The notes below the pieces were generated by a model that worked only from the letters and a program-made list of their open reading frames with translations, made no database searches and was not told the DNA's origin. Shown one piece after another: positions 6,952-16,287 of a stretch of DNA of 64,000 nt (position 1 is its first letter; each line of letters begins with the position of its first letter). The DNA lies in the NCBI GenBank assembly GCA_049322355.1, contig JBMORG010000023.1:1-64000 (forward strand). The letters run 5' to 3'. The stretch is from 0-14-0-80-60-11 sp049322355. Its GTDB lineage: Bacteria; Desulfobacterota; Desulfobaccia; Desulfobaccales; 0-14-0-80-60-11. The position numbers were made by a program, and so were the translations under genes.

Positions 6952-8358
6952 ATGGCTAATGCTGTAAAAACCGGCTCCCAAGAATTATTGGCCTCCGAAA
7001 GGGGCGGCGACAAATTAGGCCTGTTTTCCGCCACCGTCCTGGTGGTGGCCAACATGGTGGGTACCGGCATCTTCACCACCTCAGGCTTCATTATAAAAGA
7101 ATTGCAGGACCCTTGGGCCCTGCTGGCCTGCTGGGCCGTGGGGGGGCTATTCGCCCTGGCTGGGGCTCTCTGCTATGGCGAACTGGGAGCCCGCTTCCCC
7201 AGGGCCGGGGGGGAATACGTTTTTTTGCGGGAGAGTTTCGGCGAGCCGGTGGCCTTTCTGTCCGGCTGGGTCTCCCTCCTGGTGGGCTTTTCGGCCCCCA
7301 TTGCCGCGGGGGCCATGGCCTTTGCGGTGTACTTTCTGGGAAGCGCCGGCCTGAAGCCGGAGCCGGGTCTGACCTGGACCATCCAGGGGCTGACGGTGCT
7401 GACCCTTTCCCCGGTCACCCTGTTGGCCTCTGGAGTAATCCTGGTCTTCTCCCTCATTCACAGCCACAGTTTGTTTCTGGGCAGCCGCGTCCAAAACCTC
7501 CTCACCGTTTTTAAAATTGTCCTCATTCTGGCCTTTGTATTTATGGGCTTAGGATGGGGCGATGGTTCCATGAGCCACTTCGGTGAAACGCCGCCCCTGA
7601 ACGTCTTGTTTTCCAACCGGTTCGCCACCTCCCTCATCTTCATCACCTTCGCCTACAGCGGCTGGAATGCCGCCGCCTACATGGGGAGCGAAATCTCCCG
7701 GCCAACCCGGAACATCCCTCTGGCTCTGGCTCTGGGCACCCTGCTGGTCATGTGCCTTTATCTCGTGCTCAATGTGACTTTTGTCTATGGCCTCTCGGCC
7801 CAGGAGATGAGCGGGGTCCTGGAGGTGGGGGAAAAGGCCGCCCTGGCCCTGTTCGGCAGCCGGGTCAGCCGGATTTTCGCCGGGGCCATCGCCTTGAGCC
7901 TACTCTCCCTCATCAGTGCTATGATGTTGACCGGACCCCGGGTCTATCTGGCCATGGCTCGGGACGGCCTGTTTTTCCGAAAGATAATGAAAACGGGCAC
8001 CCGCTCCGGCACTCCGATTAATGCCATCCTGCTGCAGGCCGGGTTGGCCCTGGTCATGGTGCTGACGGCCTCCTTCGAAAATCTGCTGATCTTTATCGGC
8101 TTTACATTATCGTTGTTCTCCCTGATTACCGTGGCAGGGCTGATAGTGCTGCGGCACGGGCAACCGGCCCCCAACTTAACCTATAGAACCCTGGGGTATC
8201 CTTTAACCCCCATTTTTTTCATCTTGTGCAATCTCTGGATAGTCCTTTTTTCCATCCTCAACAAACCCGCAGTCTCCCTTACCGGACTGGCCGCGGTTTT
8301 ATCGGGCGTCTTTCTTTACCTATTTTTCAAACGGTGTTACAGGCAAGGTCCTGTCTGA
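6952..8358 (+). CDS. APC superfamily amino acid permease
   Basis: The 468-residue integral membrane protein has about 12 hydrophobic helices. TM1 carries NMVGTGIFTTSGF, the substrate-binding loop of APC-family amino acid/polyamine transporters, and GGEYVFLRESFGEPVAFLSGW follows in TM3. FAYSGWNAAAYMGSEI in TM6 is also typical. The length is normal for the family. It is separated from the DUF4198 gene by two bases and could be co-transcribed. The substrate cannot be predicted from sequence. Because of its neighbours, import of a metal-chelating amino acid is possible but unsupported. Confidence 0.85.
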   Translation: MANAVKTGSQELLASERGGDKLGLFSATVLVVANMVGTGIFTTSGFIIKELQDPWALLACWAVGGLFALAGALCYGELGARFPRAGGEYVFLRESFGEPVAFLSGWVSLLVGFSAPIAAGAMAFAVYFLGSAGLKPEPGLTWTIQGLTVLTLSPVTLLASGVILVFSLIHSHSLFLGSRVQNLLTVFKIVLILAFVFMGLGWGDGSMSHFGETPPLNVLFSNRFATSLIFITFAYSGWNAAAYMGSEISRPTRNIPLALALGTLLVMCLYLVLNVTFVYGLSAQEMSGVLEVGEKAALALFGSRVSRIFAGAIALSLLSLISAMMLTGPRVYLAMARDGLFFRKIMKTGTRSGTPINAILLQAGLALVMVLTASFENLLIFIGFTLSLFSLITVAGLIVLRHGQPAPNLTYRTLGYPLTPIFFILCNLWIVLFSILNKPAVSLTGLAAVLSGVFLYLFFKRCYRQGPV

Positions 8359-8913
8359 GAACGGCAAAAACCAAACTTCTCCCCGAATTCAAAGTTTTCA
8401 CGGCAAGTCATCCCTTCCGGCAGCGGCTCCTTTACACTAAACTGCATCTTCGACGCCAAGTTACGCTCATACAGGTATATAAAAGGCCCAGCGGCACAGG
8501 CTTTCCAGCCTATAGCAATTGCCAAAAGTTTTTTCCTATTCGAGAGTCTTATGAGAGCTACCTATGATTGTCGTTCTGAGAAAGCGAAGCGACCGGAGAA
8601 TCTAAAAAAAGCCAGATTCTTCGCTGCGCTCAGAATGACAAATCAAACCGGATAACTCAGCGACAACTTTCGGCAAACGCTATATGCAGATGGTAAAGCC
8701 TGCGGCTACATTTTACGGGAGGCTCGATTGCCGACAGGTTTTCCGATTGGAGGTGAAAACCTTATCCGTGCCCAGGCGACTTGCGTCCACGGAGCCAAGA
8801 CAACAGGCATTTTAATTTAATTTCCGTTTGTCTTGAGTGTTATATTAAAATACATCCAAAATAAGAGCCGACCACTCAAAGGCGAATTTAAAGTTAAAAA
8901 TTAAAGGTGCCTT
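8359..8913. repeat. intergenic repeat cluster
   Basis: This 555-base gap contains no gene but several repeats. There is a REP-like palindrome GGCACAGGCTTTCCAGCCTAT (about 8493), the motif GCCAAAAGTTTTTTCCTA (8521), a long inverted repeat (8569-8642), and GGTAAAGCCTGCGGCTACAT (about 8691). The first and last recur near 51355-51415, and the last recurs inverted near 20460-20495. The end (8820-8913) is A+T-rich and likely holds the promoter of the DUF362 gene. Confidence 0.6.
8569..8642. repeat. inverted repeat of the GCGAAG type
   Basis: Two arms, TGTCGTTCTGAG at the left and CTCAGAATGACA at the right, frame internal arms AGCGAAGCGACC/GAGAATCT and AGATTCTTCGCTGCG. The element folds into one long hairpin without a T-tract. 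Such elements occur in intergenic DNA of many bacteria as short mobile or structural repeats. Confidence 0.6.
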
Positions 8914-10032
8914 ATGCTCAGTCAGGTGTTTTTCATGGACCTCCGGGCTTCGGCTAAAGAGCCCAATTTCAAGAAATTCGGACGCCTCTTAGACACCCTG
9001 GATATCAAAAGCATCATCCAGAGGAAAAAAAAGCGGCCACTGGTAGCGCTGAAGCTCCATTTCGGAGAAAGGGGTAACACTTCTTTCATTCGCCCCATTT
9101 ACGTGCGCCAGGTGGTGGACAAGGTCTGGGAGTTAGGGGGGCGGCCCTTCTTGACCGACGCCAATACCGTGTACGTGGGCACCCGGGCCGAGTCTGTGAG
9201 CCACCTTACCACCGCCATTGAAAACGGCTTTGCCTACGCGGTGGTGAAAGCCCCCCTGGTTATCGCCGACGGCCTCACCGGCAAGGCGGAAGTGGAAGTG
9301 GAGATCAATAAGGAGCAGTTTAAATCGGTTTTTTTGGCGGAAGCCATCATGGAAGCGGAAGCCCTGGTAACCCTGAGCCACTTCAAATGCCACGAAATGT
9401 CGGGGTTCGGCGGCGCCTTGAAAAACCTGGGCATGGGCTGTGCCTCCCGCCGGGGCAAGCTGGCCCAGCACTCCAACATCTCCCCCAAGGTGACGGAAAA
9501 GAAGTGCACCGGCTGCGGCGACTGTGTGGCCCACTGCGCCCAGGAGGCCATCGGCATCAACCCGGAGACGCAGAAAGCCGTCATCGACCCCGCCAAATGC
9601 GTGGGTTGCGGGGAATGCATCCTGGTGTGCCCTTACGGTAACATCCAAATCCAGTGGAACGAATCCATCCCGGTGTTCCTGAAAAAGATGATGGAATACG
9701 CTTACGGAGTCATGCAACCCAAAAAAGACCGAGCCGTGTTTATCAGCTTTATCACCCAGGTGTCCCCGGCTTGTGACTGCTATGGCCATAACGATACGCC
9801 CATAGTGGGTGATATCGGCATTGTGGCTTCCCGGGACCCGGTGGCCATTGACCAGGCCTGCGTGGATCTGGTGAACCAGGCCCGGGGGTTGCCCGGCTCG
9901 GCCTTAAAGAAAAGAAGCGCCGGAGTGGACAAATTCAAAGACATTTATCCCCAGATCGACTGGCCCATCCAATTGGATTATGCGTCAGAGTTGGGGATAG
10001 GGTCACGGGAATATGAGCTGATCAAAATTTAA
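8914..10032 (+). CDS. DUF362 domain protein with two [4Fe-4S] ferredoxin motifs
   Basis: The 372-residue protein begins with a DUF362 domain (residues about 1-190; GERGNTSFIRP, LTDANTVYVG, LSHFKCHEMSGFGGALKNLG). It continues with a two-cluster ferredoxin domain (CTGCGDCVAHC and CVGCGECILVC, near residues 198-245) and a second DUF362 part with CDCYGHNDTPIVGDIG. Such proteins are common in anaerobes and are presumed redox proteins, but no reaction is established. ATG 8914 follows AAAGGTGCC. No signal peptide is present, so it is cytoplasmic. Confidence 0.85.
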   Translation: MLSQVFFMDLRASAKEPNFKKFGRLLDTLDIKSIIQRKKKRPLVALKLHFGERGNTSFIRPIYVRQVVDKVWELGGRPFLTDANTVYVGTRAESVSHLTTAIENGFAYAVVKAPLVIADGLTGKAEVEVEINKEQFKSVFLAEAIMEAEALVTLSHFKCHEMSGFGGALKNLGMGCASRRGKLAQHSNISPKVTEKKCTGCGDCVAHCAQEAIGINPETQKAVIDPAKCVGCGECILVCPYGNIQIQWNESIPVFLKKMMEYAYGVMQPKKDRAVFISFITQVSPACDCYGHNDTPIVGDIGIVASRDPVAIDQACVDLVNQARGLPGSALKKRSAGVDKFKDIYPQIDWPIQLDYASELGIGSREYELIKI

Positions 10033-10059
10033 GCTTTGCGAATTTATCATTTTGGGGGT

Positions 10060-10102
10060 CTTTGCGGCTTGGCGAGAGATAATCTTCCGCCAAAGCGCAA
10101 AG
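10060..10102. repeat. intergenic inverted repeat
   Basis: The arms CTTTGCGGCTTGGCG and CGCCAAAGCGCAAAG pair almost perfectly around a 13-base loop. There is no T-tract, so it is a weak terminator at best. It lies between the DUF362 and hemerythrin genes. Confidence 0.6.
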
Positions 10103-10139
10103 ATGCCAAGATCGCTGAAATTTCAGTTAATAAAGGAAA

Positions 10140-10724
10140 ATGATTATGAAACCCATCGGGCCTTTAATGATTGAACACCGCCTTATCGAGCGTATGGTGC
10201 GGCTGCTGGCCAGTGAGTTCCAGCGTATCAAGGATAACATCGCCGTGGATCCGGAGTTCGCCTTTGTGGACCCGGTATTTATCGACACTGCGGTGGATTT
10301 TATCCGCACCTATGCCGACCGCTGCCATCACGGCAAGGAAGAAGATATCCTGTTTGAGGCTTTGGCGGCCAAAAATCTGTCTCCGGAGCACCGGCGCATG
10401 ATGGAGGAATTGATCCAAGAACATGCCTGGGGCCGGGAGACCACCGCCAACCTGGTCCAGGCCAAGGAAGATTATCTCCGGGAAAAGCCCGGCGCGCTGG
10501 ACGATCTCATGTTGCATATGGAGGAGTTGGTAGGGTTCTATCCCCGGCACATCGAAAAAGAGGACAAGCACTTCTTCATCCCCTGCATGGCCTATTTCAG
10601 CGAGGCTGAGCAGGCTGACTTGTTGGCCCGGATGTACGAGTTCGATCGCCAGTTGATCCACGAGAAATATCGCGGAGTGGTGGAGGGGATCGAACAGCGG
10701 CGGGGTTGCAAGACCTGCCACTAA
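10140..10724 (+). CDS. hemerythrin-like (HHE) domain protein
   Basis: The 194-residue protein has the His/Glu pattern of a di-iron hemerythrin fold: MIEHRLIERM near residue 9, HHGKEEDILFEAL near 61, HAWGRE near 97 and HIEKEDKHFF near 141. These supply the usual five His and two acidic ligands. It ends in RRGCKTCH, adding two Cys and a His. Proteins of this family sense or scavenge oxygen, NO or iron in anaerobes. The start could be ATG 10140 or ATG 10146, both just after AAAGGAAA. Confidence 0.8.
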   Translation: MIMKPIGPLMIEHRLIERMVRLLASEFQRIKDNIAVDPEFAFVDPVFIDTAVDFIRTYADRCHHGKEEDILFEALAAKNLSPEHRRMMEELIQEHAWGRETTANLVQAKEDYLREKPGALDDLMLHMEELVGFYPRHIEKEDKHFFIPCMAYFSEAEQADLLARMYEFDRQLIHEKYRGVVEGIEQRRGCKTCH

Positions 10725-10735
10725 AAGCAGGAGTT

Positions 10736-10836
10736 AGGGATTAGGGGTCAGGGGTCAGGGAAAATCGACCCTAACCCCTAACCCCTAACCCCTAACCCCT
10801 AATCCCTAATCCCTAATCCCTAACCCCTATTCCCTG
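10736..10836. repeat. telomere-like heptamer repeat array with inverted arm
   Basis: About nine units of CCCTAAC/CCCTAAT follow a short opposite-strand run (GGGATTAGGGGTCAGGGG), separated by AAAATCGA. The two parts can form a long G/C hairpin, and the G-rich strand could form a quadruplex. It lies between the hemerythrin gene and cobA-hemD and has no spacers. Confidence 0.75.
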
Positions 10837-10889
10837 GATAATTCTGTGCCCTCCGTGTCTCTGCGTTGAAAATATGTTAATATTGAATA

Positions 10890-12413
10890 ATGGTTTACTT
10901 AGTAGGCGCGGGGCCCGGGGACCCGGGGTTGATCACGGCGAAGGGCTTGGAATTATTGCGCCGGGCCGATGTCGTGGTCTATGATCAGTTGGCCAGCCCG
11001 GTATTGCTCAGGGAGGCGAAACCCGGAGCCGAACTTCTCTACGTGGGCAAGAAAGCCGGAGCTCACGCCCTGCCGCAAGGCGGCATCAATGAACTGCTGG
11101 TGGAGAAAGGCAAGGCCGGCCTCACGGTAGTGCGCCTCAAGGGCGGCGACCCCTTTGTCTTTGGCCGTGGCGGGGAAGAAGCCGAAGAACTGGCTGCGGC
11201 GGGCATTCCCTTTGAGATCGTGCCCGGGGTGACCTCAGCAGTCGCGGTGCCCGCCTACGCCGGCATCCCGGTGACCCACCGGCGTTATACCACCCTGGTG
11301 ACCTTCATCACCGGCCACGAAGATCCCACAAAAGATGCCAGCACTATTCCCTGGTCCGCCTTGGGGGGCAACCCCGGCACCCTGGTCTTTCTCATGGGGG
11401 TGAAAAACCTGGCGGAAAACTGCCGGCAATTGATCCAGGCCGGCAGGGACCCGGAGACCCCCGCCGCGGTGATTGAGAAAGGCACCACTTTGGCCCAACG
11501 CACCGTAGTGGGAAACCTGGCCACCATAGCCCAGCGCGCCCGGGAGAATGACATCAAGCCGCCCGCAGTACTCGTGGTGGGCGGGGTGGTGGACTTGGCC
11601 GGGACCCTGAAGTGGTGGGAAAAACGGCCCCTGTGGGGCAAAACCGTGGTGGTCACCCGCTCCCGGGACCAGGCCTCCCGCTTGGTGGAGGCGCTCACCG
11701 TGGCGGGGGCCCGGTGCCTGGAGGTGCCCACCATCGAGATCGCGCCCCCTGCGGATTATGGGCCTCTGGATGCGGCCTTGCAGCATCTGGCTCGATTTGA
11801 CTGGGTTATCTTTACCAGCGCCAATGGGGTGAGCGCCTTCATGGACCGTCTCTTCCGCATGGGTCTGGATGTCCGGGCCCTGGGACGGGCTAAAATCGCG
11901 GTCATCGGTCCGGCCACCGGCGAGGCGCTAAGGAAATACGGCCTGGTGGCGGATGTGGTGCCCAAGACCTTCCAGGCCGAGGGACTGTTGGAGGCGCTGA
12001 CGCCGCGCCTGTTGGGCGAGACCCGGATTCTGCTGGCCCGGGCCGAACAGGCCCGGGACGTGCTGCCTGACGGATTAATCAGCCTGGGCATGAAAGTCCA
12101 GGTGGTGCCGGTATATCGCGCCGTGCCACCCCGGTCCGTGCCTGAGGAGGCCACCGGGGTGTTAAAAGAGGGGAGGGTGGATATCCTCACCTTTACCAGC
12201 TCTGCCACGGTCCACAACTTCGCCGGACTGGTGGGGAAAGAACGGTTCAAAGAATTGGCCGCAGGCGCCGCCGTAGCCTCCATCGGTCCCATAACCACAG
12301 CCACCTTGAAGGAATATGGCATTACGCCCCAGATCGAACCCGGCGAATTTACAATTCCGGCATTTGCCCGAGCGATTATTAAGTACTATTCGAAAATCGA
12401 TCCCCAAATATAA
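10890..12413 (+). CDS. cobA-hemD: fused uroporphyrinogen-III C-methyltransferase / uroporphyrinogen-III synthase
   Basis: The 507-residue fusion performs two tetrapyrrole steps. Residues 1-245 are CobA/SUMT, which methylates uroporphyrinogen III to precorrin-2, with GAGPGDPGLITAKG, VVYDQLASP, KGGDPFVFGRGGEEAE and PGVTSAVAVPAYAGIPVTHR. Residues about 250-505 are HemD, which closes hydroxymethylbilane to uroporphyrinogen III, with WGKTVVVTRSRDQA, DWVIFTSANGV and ILTFTSSATVHNF. It feeds siroheme, cobalamin and heme branches. No strong ribosome-binding site is visible before ATG 10890. Its cobalt link fits the metal uptake genes at the left of the window. Confidence 0.93.
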   Translation: MVYLVGAGPGDPGLITAKGLELLRRADVVVYDQLASPVLLREAKPGAELLYVGKKAGAHALPQGGINELLVEKGKAGLTVVRLKGGDPFVFGRGGEEAEELAAAGIPFEIVPGVTSAVAVPAYAGIPVTHRRYTTLVTFITGHEDPTKDASTIPWSALGGNPGTLVFLMGVKNLAENCRQLIQAGRDPETPAAVIEKGTTLAQRTVVGNLATIAQRARENDIKPPAVLVVGGVVDLAGTLKWWEKRPLWGKTVVVTRSRDQASRLVEALTVAGARCLEVPTIEIAPPADYGPLDAALQHLARFDWVIFTSANGVSAFMDRLFRMGLDVRALGRAKIAVIGPATGEALRKYGLVADVVPKTFQAEGLLEALTPRLLGETRILLARAEQARDVLPDGLISLGMKVQVVPVYRAVPPRSVPEEATGVLKEGRVDILTFTSSATVHNFAGLVGKERFKELAAGAAVASIGPITTATLKEYGITPQIEPGEFTIPAFARAIIKYYSKIDPQI

Positions 12414-12525
12414 TGCCGCCGCCCCCGGCGGCGCATGTGGGGCGGGAATGCCCACCAGATTTGGTGCGCAGTGCGCACCCTACATTTATATCTGATGACC
12501 GCTGATAGCCATTTCTGTATAAACC

Positions 12526-14487
12526 ATGACCTATTCCTTTAAACCCGTATCCCCTGATGCTCCGCTCCATCGCATCGACTACCAAAAGGAGCTTAATCCG
12601 GCCCAGTACGAGGCGGTGACCACCAAAGAAGGACCCATCCTGGTCATTGCCGGGGCCGGCAGCGGCAAGACCCGCACCCTGGTCTACCGCCTGGCCTACC
12701 TGGTGGAGCAGGGGGTGGACCCCAGCGCCATTCTGCTCCTCACCTTTACCCGCAAGGCCTCCCGGGAAATGCTCAGCCGGGCGGTGCATCTCCTGAATCA
12801 GCCCTTGAGCCACGTGGTGGGTGGCACCTTTCATGGAGTTTGCTACCTGTGGCTGCGGCAGTACGGCGAGCGCCTGGGCTACCCCAAGGGGTTTACGGTC
12901 ATGGACCGGGCCGACCAGGGCGATCTTCTCCAGATGCTCAAGGAGCGCCTGGGATACAAGCAGGTCACGGGGCCATTCCCCCGTAAGGAAACCATCGCCG
13001 AAATTTTCGGGGCGGTGGTGAACAAAGACCTGTCCCTGGATAACCTTTTAACCCGGGATTACCCCCAGTTCCTGGACCATAGGGACCGGCTGGCCAAAAT
13101 GGCCGCGGCCTACCAGGATGAAAAAAGGCGTCACGCCTTGCTGGATTATGACGACCTGCTCCTGGAAGGCCGCCGTCTTTTAACGGAGCATGAAGATCTG
13201 CGCCGGCACCTGTCCCGGCGCTTTCAATACTTGATGGTGGACGAATACCAGGACACCAACCGGTTGCAGGCCGAATTGGTGCGTTTGCTCGCCTGCACCC
13301 ACCAGAACGTCATGGCCGTGGGGGACGACTCCCAGTCCATTTATTCCTTTCGGGGAGCCAATTTCCGGAACATCATGGATTTCCCCCAACTCTTCCCCGG
13401 CACCCGGATCATCAAGCTGGAGGAGAACTACCGCAGCACCCAGCCCATCCTGGATTTGGCCAACAGCATTATTGCCGGGGCCCGGGACAAATACACCAAG
13501 TGCCTGTTCACCCGGCGGGCCGATGGCGTGCGTCCCCGCCTGTTCCGCACCGCTTCGGAAAACGAGCAGTCCCGGTTGGTGGTGGCCCAGGTGCAGGCCC
13601 TCCAGGAAGAGGGCACCCCGTTGAGCCAGATTGCCGTGCTCATCCGGGCGGGGTACCACTCATTCGATCTGGAAATCGAACTGGTACGGGCCGGCATCCC
13701 CTTCATGAAGTTCGGGGGCTTCAAATTCATGGAAAGCGCCCATATCAAGGACCTCCTGGCGCACCTTAAGGTGGTGGCCAACCCCCGGGACACCATGAGC
13801 TGGAACCGGGTCCTCCTCCTGGTTCCGGGAGTGGGCCGTCAAACCAGTAACAAGTTCAATTCCCAGGTTCAAAGCGGCTTTACCCTGGAAGATGGCGTCA
13901 AATGGCTGCGGAGCCAGCGTCGGCCCAAGGAATTGCAAGATTTGGCCGACCTCATGGCCGGCCTGAACGCCCCCGGCCAAACCCTGATGACCCGGATGAA
14001 CCAGGCCCTGGCCTATTATGAACCCCTGGCCAAGGCCCGCTATGATGATTACCCTAAGCGCATGAAGGACCTGGAACACCTGCTGACCATCACCGCCCGC
14101 TACCGGGAGCTGCAAACCTTCCTGAACGACCTGACCCTGGAGCCCCCCAGCAGTCTGGCGGATGTGGTCACGCCCACGGAGGATTACCTGACTCTATCCA
14201 CGGTGCACTCCGCCAAGGGCCTGGAGTGGGATGCGGTGTTTATCATCTGGGCGGCGGAAGGCCGCTTTCCGGCCTTCTACTCCCAGGAGCGGGATGAGGA
14301 GATGGAGGAGGAACGGCGCTTAATGTACGTGGCCACAACGAGGGCCAGGAACTATCTGGCGCTCATTTTCCCCGGTATCGGCTATAGCCGGCAGTTCGGA
14401 ATGACCGTCAATTCGCCCTCGCGGTTCATCAATGATATCCCTCGCACTTTGCTGGAGCCCTGGCGGGCGGAAGTGGAGGAGTGGTGA
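12526..14487 (+). CDS. UvrD/PcrA-like superfamily 1 DNA helicase
   Basis: The 653-residue ATP-dependent 3'-5' helicase has all main SF1A motifs. They are NPAQYEAV (Q motif), GAGSGKTRTLVYR (Walker A, near residue 43), TFTRKASREML (Ia), MVDEYQDTNRLQ (II), GDDSQSIYSFRGA (III), EENYRSTQPIL (IV), TVHSAKGLEWDAVF (V) and EERRLMYVATTRAR (VI). At 653 residues it is slightly shorter than UvrD, with a short C-terminus. It probably acts in repair or replication restart. It stands alone between repeat-containing gaps. Confidence 0.92.
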   Translation: MTYSFKPVSPDAPLHRIDYQKELNPAQYEAVTTKEGPILVIAGAGSGKTRTLVYRLAYLVEQGVDPSAILLLTFTRKASREMLSRAVHLLNQPLSHVVGGTFHGVCYLWLRQYGERLGYPKGFTVMDRADQGDLLQMLKERLGYKQVTGPFPRKETIAEIFGAVVNKDLSLDNLLTRDYPQFLDHRDRLAKMAAAYQDEKRRHALLDYDDLLLEGRRLLTEHEDLRRHLSRRFQYLMVDEYQDTNRLQAELVRLLACTHQNVMAVGDDSQSIYSFRGANFRNIMDFPQLFPGTRIIKLEENYRSTQPILDLANSIIAGARDKYTKCLFTRRADGVRPRLFRTASENEQSRLVVAQVQALQEEGTPLSQIAVLIRAGYHSFDLEIELVRAGIPFMKFGGFKFMESAHIKDLLAHLKVVANPRDTMSWNRVLLLVPGVGRQTSNKFNSQVQSGFTLEDGVKWLRSQRRPKELQDLADLMAGLNAPGQTLMTRMNQALAYYEPLAKARYDDYPKRMKDLEHLLTITARYRELQTFLNDLTLEPPSSLADVVTPTEDYLTLSTVHSAKGLEWDAVFIIWAAEGRFPAFYSQERDEEMEEERRLMYVATTRARNYLALIFPGIGYSRQFGMTVNSPSRFINDIPRTLLEPWRAEVEEW

Positions 14488-14549
14488 AGAATGCGGGGGG
14501 AGGGCCAGGAACTTCGTCCCTGCCCTCCCCCTCCACCCAATCCGTATAA

Positions 14550-14609
14550 GTTATGTAGGGCGGGCACTGCCCGCCGAACTGGGGTTGATTGGCGGGCACT
14601 GCGCGCCCT
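14550..14609. repeat. short direct repeat GGCGGGCACTG
   Basis: GTAGGGCGGGCACTGCCCGCC and GGCGGGCACTGCGCGCCC lie in tandem in the gap before the radical SAM gene. Each is palindromic. They are intergenic repeats of the REP type; a related sequence with GTGCGCAGTGCGCACCCTAC sits near 12460. Confidence 0.5.
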
Positions 14610-14627
14610 ATGTTTGAGAGAAACACT

Positions 14628-15563
14628 ATGCAAACCTGGGAGCCGGTTTATCTGGGGACGCATCGGCGGGGGGTGCTGACAGGAAAAATTGCCGCGGCTT
14701 ATGATATTTTGAGCCAGTGCAATCTCTGTCCCCGCAACTGTTTGGTGGACCGGCATCACGGCGAGCGGGGTCTGTGCCGCACTGGGGACTTGCCTGTGGT
14801 GTCGTCGTATTCAGCCCATTTCGGGGAAGAAGACCCCTTGGTGGGGCAGCACGGCTCCGGAACCATTTTTTTTACCCACTGCAACCTCTACTGCATTTTC
14901 TGTCAAAACTACGAAATCAGCCACGGCGGGGAAGGGGAAGAGGTTTCCATTCCGGACCTGGCCGCGATGATGATACTTTTGCAGAAGCGGGGTTGCCACA
15001 ATATCAATTTTGTCACTCCCAGCCACCAGGTGTATCAGATTTTGGAGGCCCTGGTCCCGGCAATCAATGCCGGCCTGAATGTACCTTTGGTTTATAACAC
15101 CGGGGGGTATGACGCAGTGGAAACTCTGCGCCTCCTGGACGGCGTGATCGATATCTACATGCCCGATTTCAAGTTTTGGGACCCGAAAGTGGCCCAGGAT
15201 ATGTGCCAGGCAGAAGACTACCCGGAGATCGCCCGCCAGGCTGTCAAAGAAATGCACCGCCAGGTGGGAGACCTGGTAATGGACGAGAATGGTGTAGCCC
15301 GGCGAGGCCTGCTGGTACGGCACTTGGTGTTGCCCGACGGTTCGGCCGGCACCCGGGAGATAATGGAATTCCTGGCCCGGGAGGTTTCACCCAACACCTA
15401 CGTAAACGTCATGGGACAGTACCGGCCCTGCGGCCGGGCTTACGAGCATCCTTCGCTTCGCAAGTTTTTGACCGGCCTGGATTACGAGCAGGCCCAGCAA
15501 ATGGCCCGGGAAGCGGGCCTCACCCGCCTGGACCGGCGGGAGAAACTGTTCCGCTGGTTATGA
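14628..15563 (+). CDS. radical SAM protein, pyruvate-formate-lyase-activating-enzyme-like
   Basis: The 311-residue protein binds a [4Fe-4S] cluster through CNLYCIFC (near residue 82) and uses S-adenosylmethionine. An upstream Cys set CNLCPRNC...GLCRTG (near 27-47) resembles the extra cluster region of MoaA/AmmeMemoRadiSam-type or PflA-like proteins. GGYDAVETLRLLDGVIDIYMPD and NVMGQYRP fit the PflX/YfmL-like subgroup. The target is unknown. I chose ATG 14628 because the 39 bases upstream are part of an intergenic repeat; ATG 14610 is also in frame. Confidence 0.8.
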   Translation: MQTWEPVYLGTHRRGVLTGKIAAAYDILSQCNLCPRNCLVDRHHGERGLCRTGDLPVVSSYSAHFGEEDPLVGQHGSGTIFFTHCNLYCIFCQNYEISHGGEGEEVSIPDLAAMMILLQKRGCHNINFVTPSHQVYQILEALVPAINAGLNVPLVYNTGGYDAVETLRLLDGVIDIYMPDFKFWDPKVAQDMCQAEDYPEIARQAVKEMHRQVGDLVMDENGVARRGLLVRHLVLPDGSAGTREIMEFLAREVSPNTYVNVMGQYRPCGRAYEHPSLRKFLTGLDYEQAQQMAREAGLTRLDRREKLFRWL

Positions 15564-15636
15564 GGTTAAGCAATATAACACTAAATTTGCGCCCGAGGGC
15601 GGACACGCGGCTCCCACGGAACCCTAAAAGACATAC

Positions 15637-16287
15637 ATGAGCGGAAATCTTTACGCCATCGGCGATATCCACGGGAGTTTGGAATCCCTGGAGCGCCTTT
15701 TGGAGAAGATCAAACCAGATCTTCAGCGGGACCGGCTGTTGTTTGTGGGGGACTATATCGACCGGGGCCCCAGTTCCAAGGGGGTGGTGGATTACATTAT
15801 CCGCTTGAAGAATCTGGCCCCACCGGAACAGATCATCTGCCTTAAGGGCAATCATGAGGCCATGTTTCTGGATTTCCTCCAAGGCCAGGAAAGAGAACTC
15901 TTTCTCTTCAACGGCGGCCTTGCCACCCTGGAAGATTACTGGGGGGATGACTGGGTGGACCGGGAAAACCTGGCATTGCCGCCGGATCACCGACAGTTTT
16001 ATCAGGATTTAATGCTGCACTATGAAACTGCCGATTATATCTTTGTGCACGGCGGCCTTAAGCCCGGGGTGGCGCTGGCAGACCAGCAAGAAGAGGACCT
16101 GTTGTGGATCAGGGGTGAATTTATCACTTCCATGGAGGATTTTGGGCGGCGGGTTATTTTTGGACACACCCCTTTCAGGCAGCCATTGCTGATGCCTAAT
16201 AAGATAGGGATTGACACCGGGGCGGTGTATGGTAATTTCCTCACCGCCTTGAAGTTACCCGAGGAAGAATTCTTCTTTGACCGGTAG
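15637..16287 (+). CDS. Ser/Thr protein phosphatase family metallophosphoesterase
   Basis: The 216-residue protein carries the four PPP-family metal/phosphate motifs: IGDIHGSLESL (GDxHG, residue 8), VGDYIDRGPSSKGVVD (GDxxDRG), LKGNHEAMFLD (GNHE) and a late HGG plus GHTPF. This is the set seen in bacterial PrpA/PrpB-like phosphatases and in ApaH-like enzymes. At 216 residues it matches the bacterial PrpA-type length. The substrate, phosphoprotein or dinucleotide, cannot be decided. It starts 73 bases after the radical SAM gene. Confidence 0.85.
   Translation: MSGNLYAIGDIHGSLESLERLLEKIKPDLQRDRLLFVGDYIDRGPSSKGVVDYIIRLKNLAPPEQIICLKGNHEAMFLDFLQGQERELFLFNGGLATLEDYWGDDWVDRENLALPPDHRQFYQDLMLHYETADYIFVHGGLKPGVALADQQEEDLLWIRGEFITSMEDFGRRVIFGHTPFRQPLLMPNKIGIDTGAVYGNFLTALKLPEEEFFFDR

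Noticed and set aside
10736..10836. CRISPR array
   Set aside because: Units are 7 bases without spacers.
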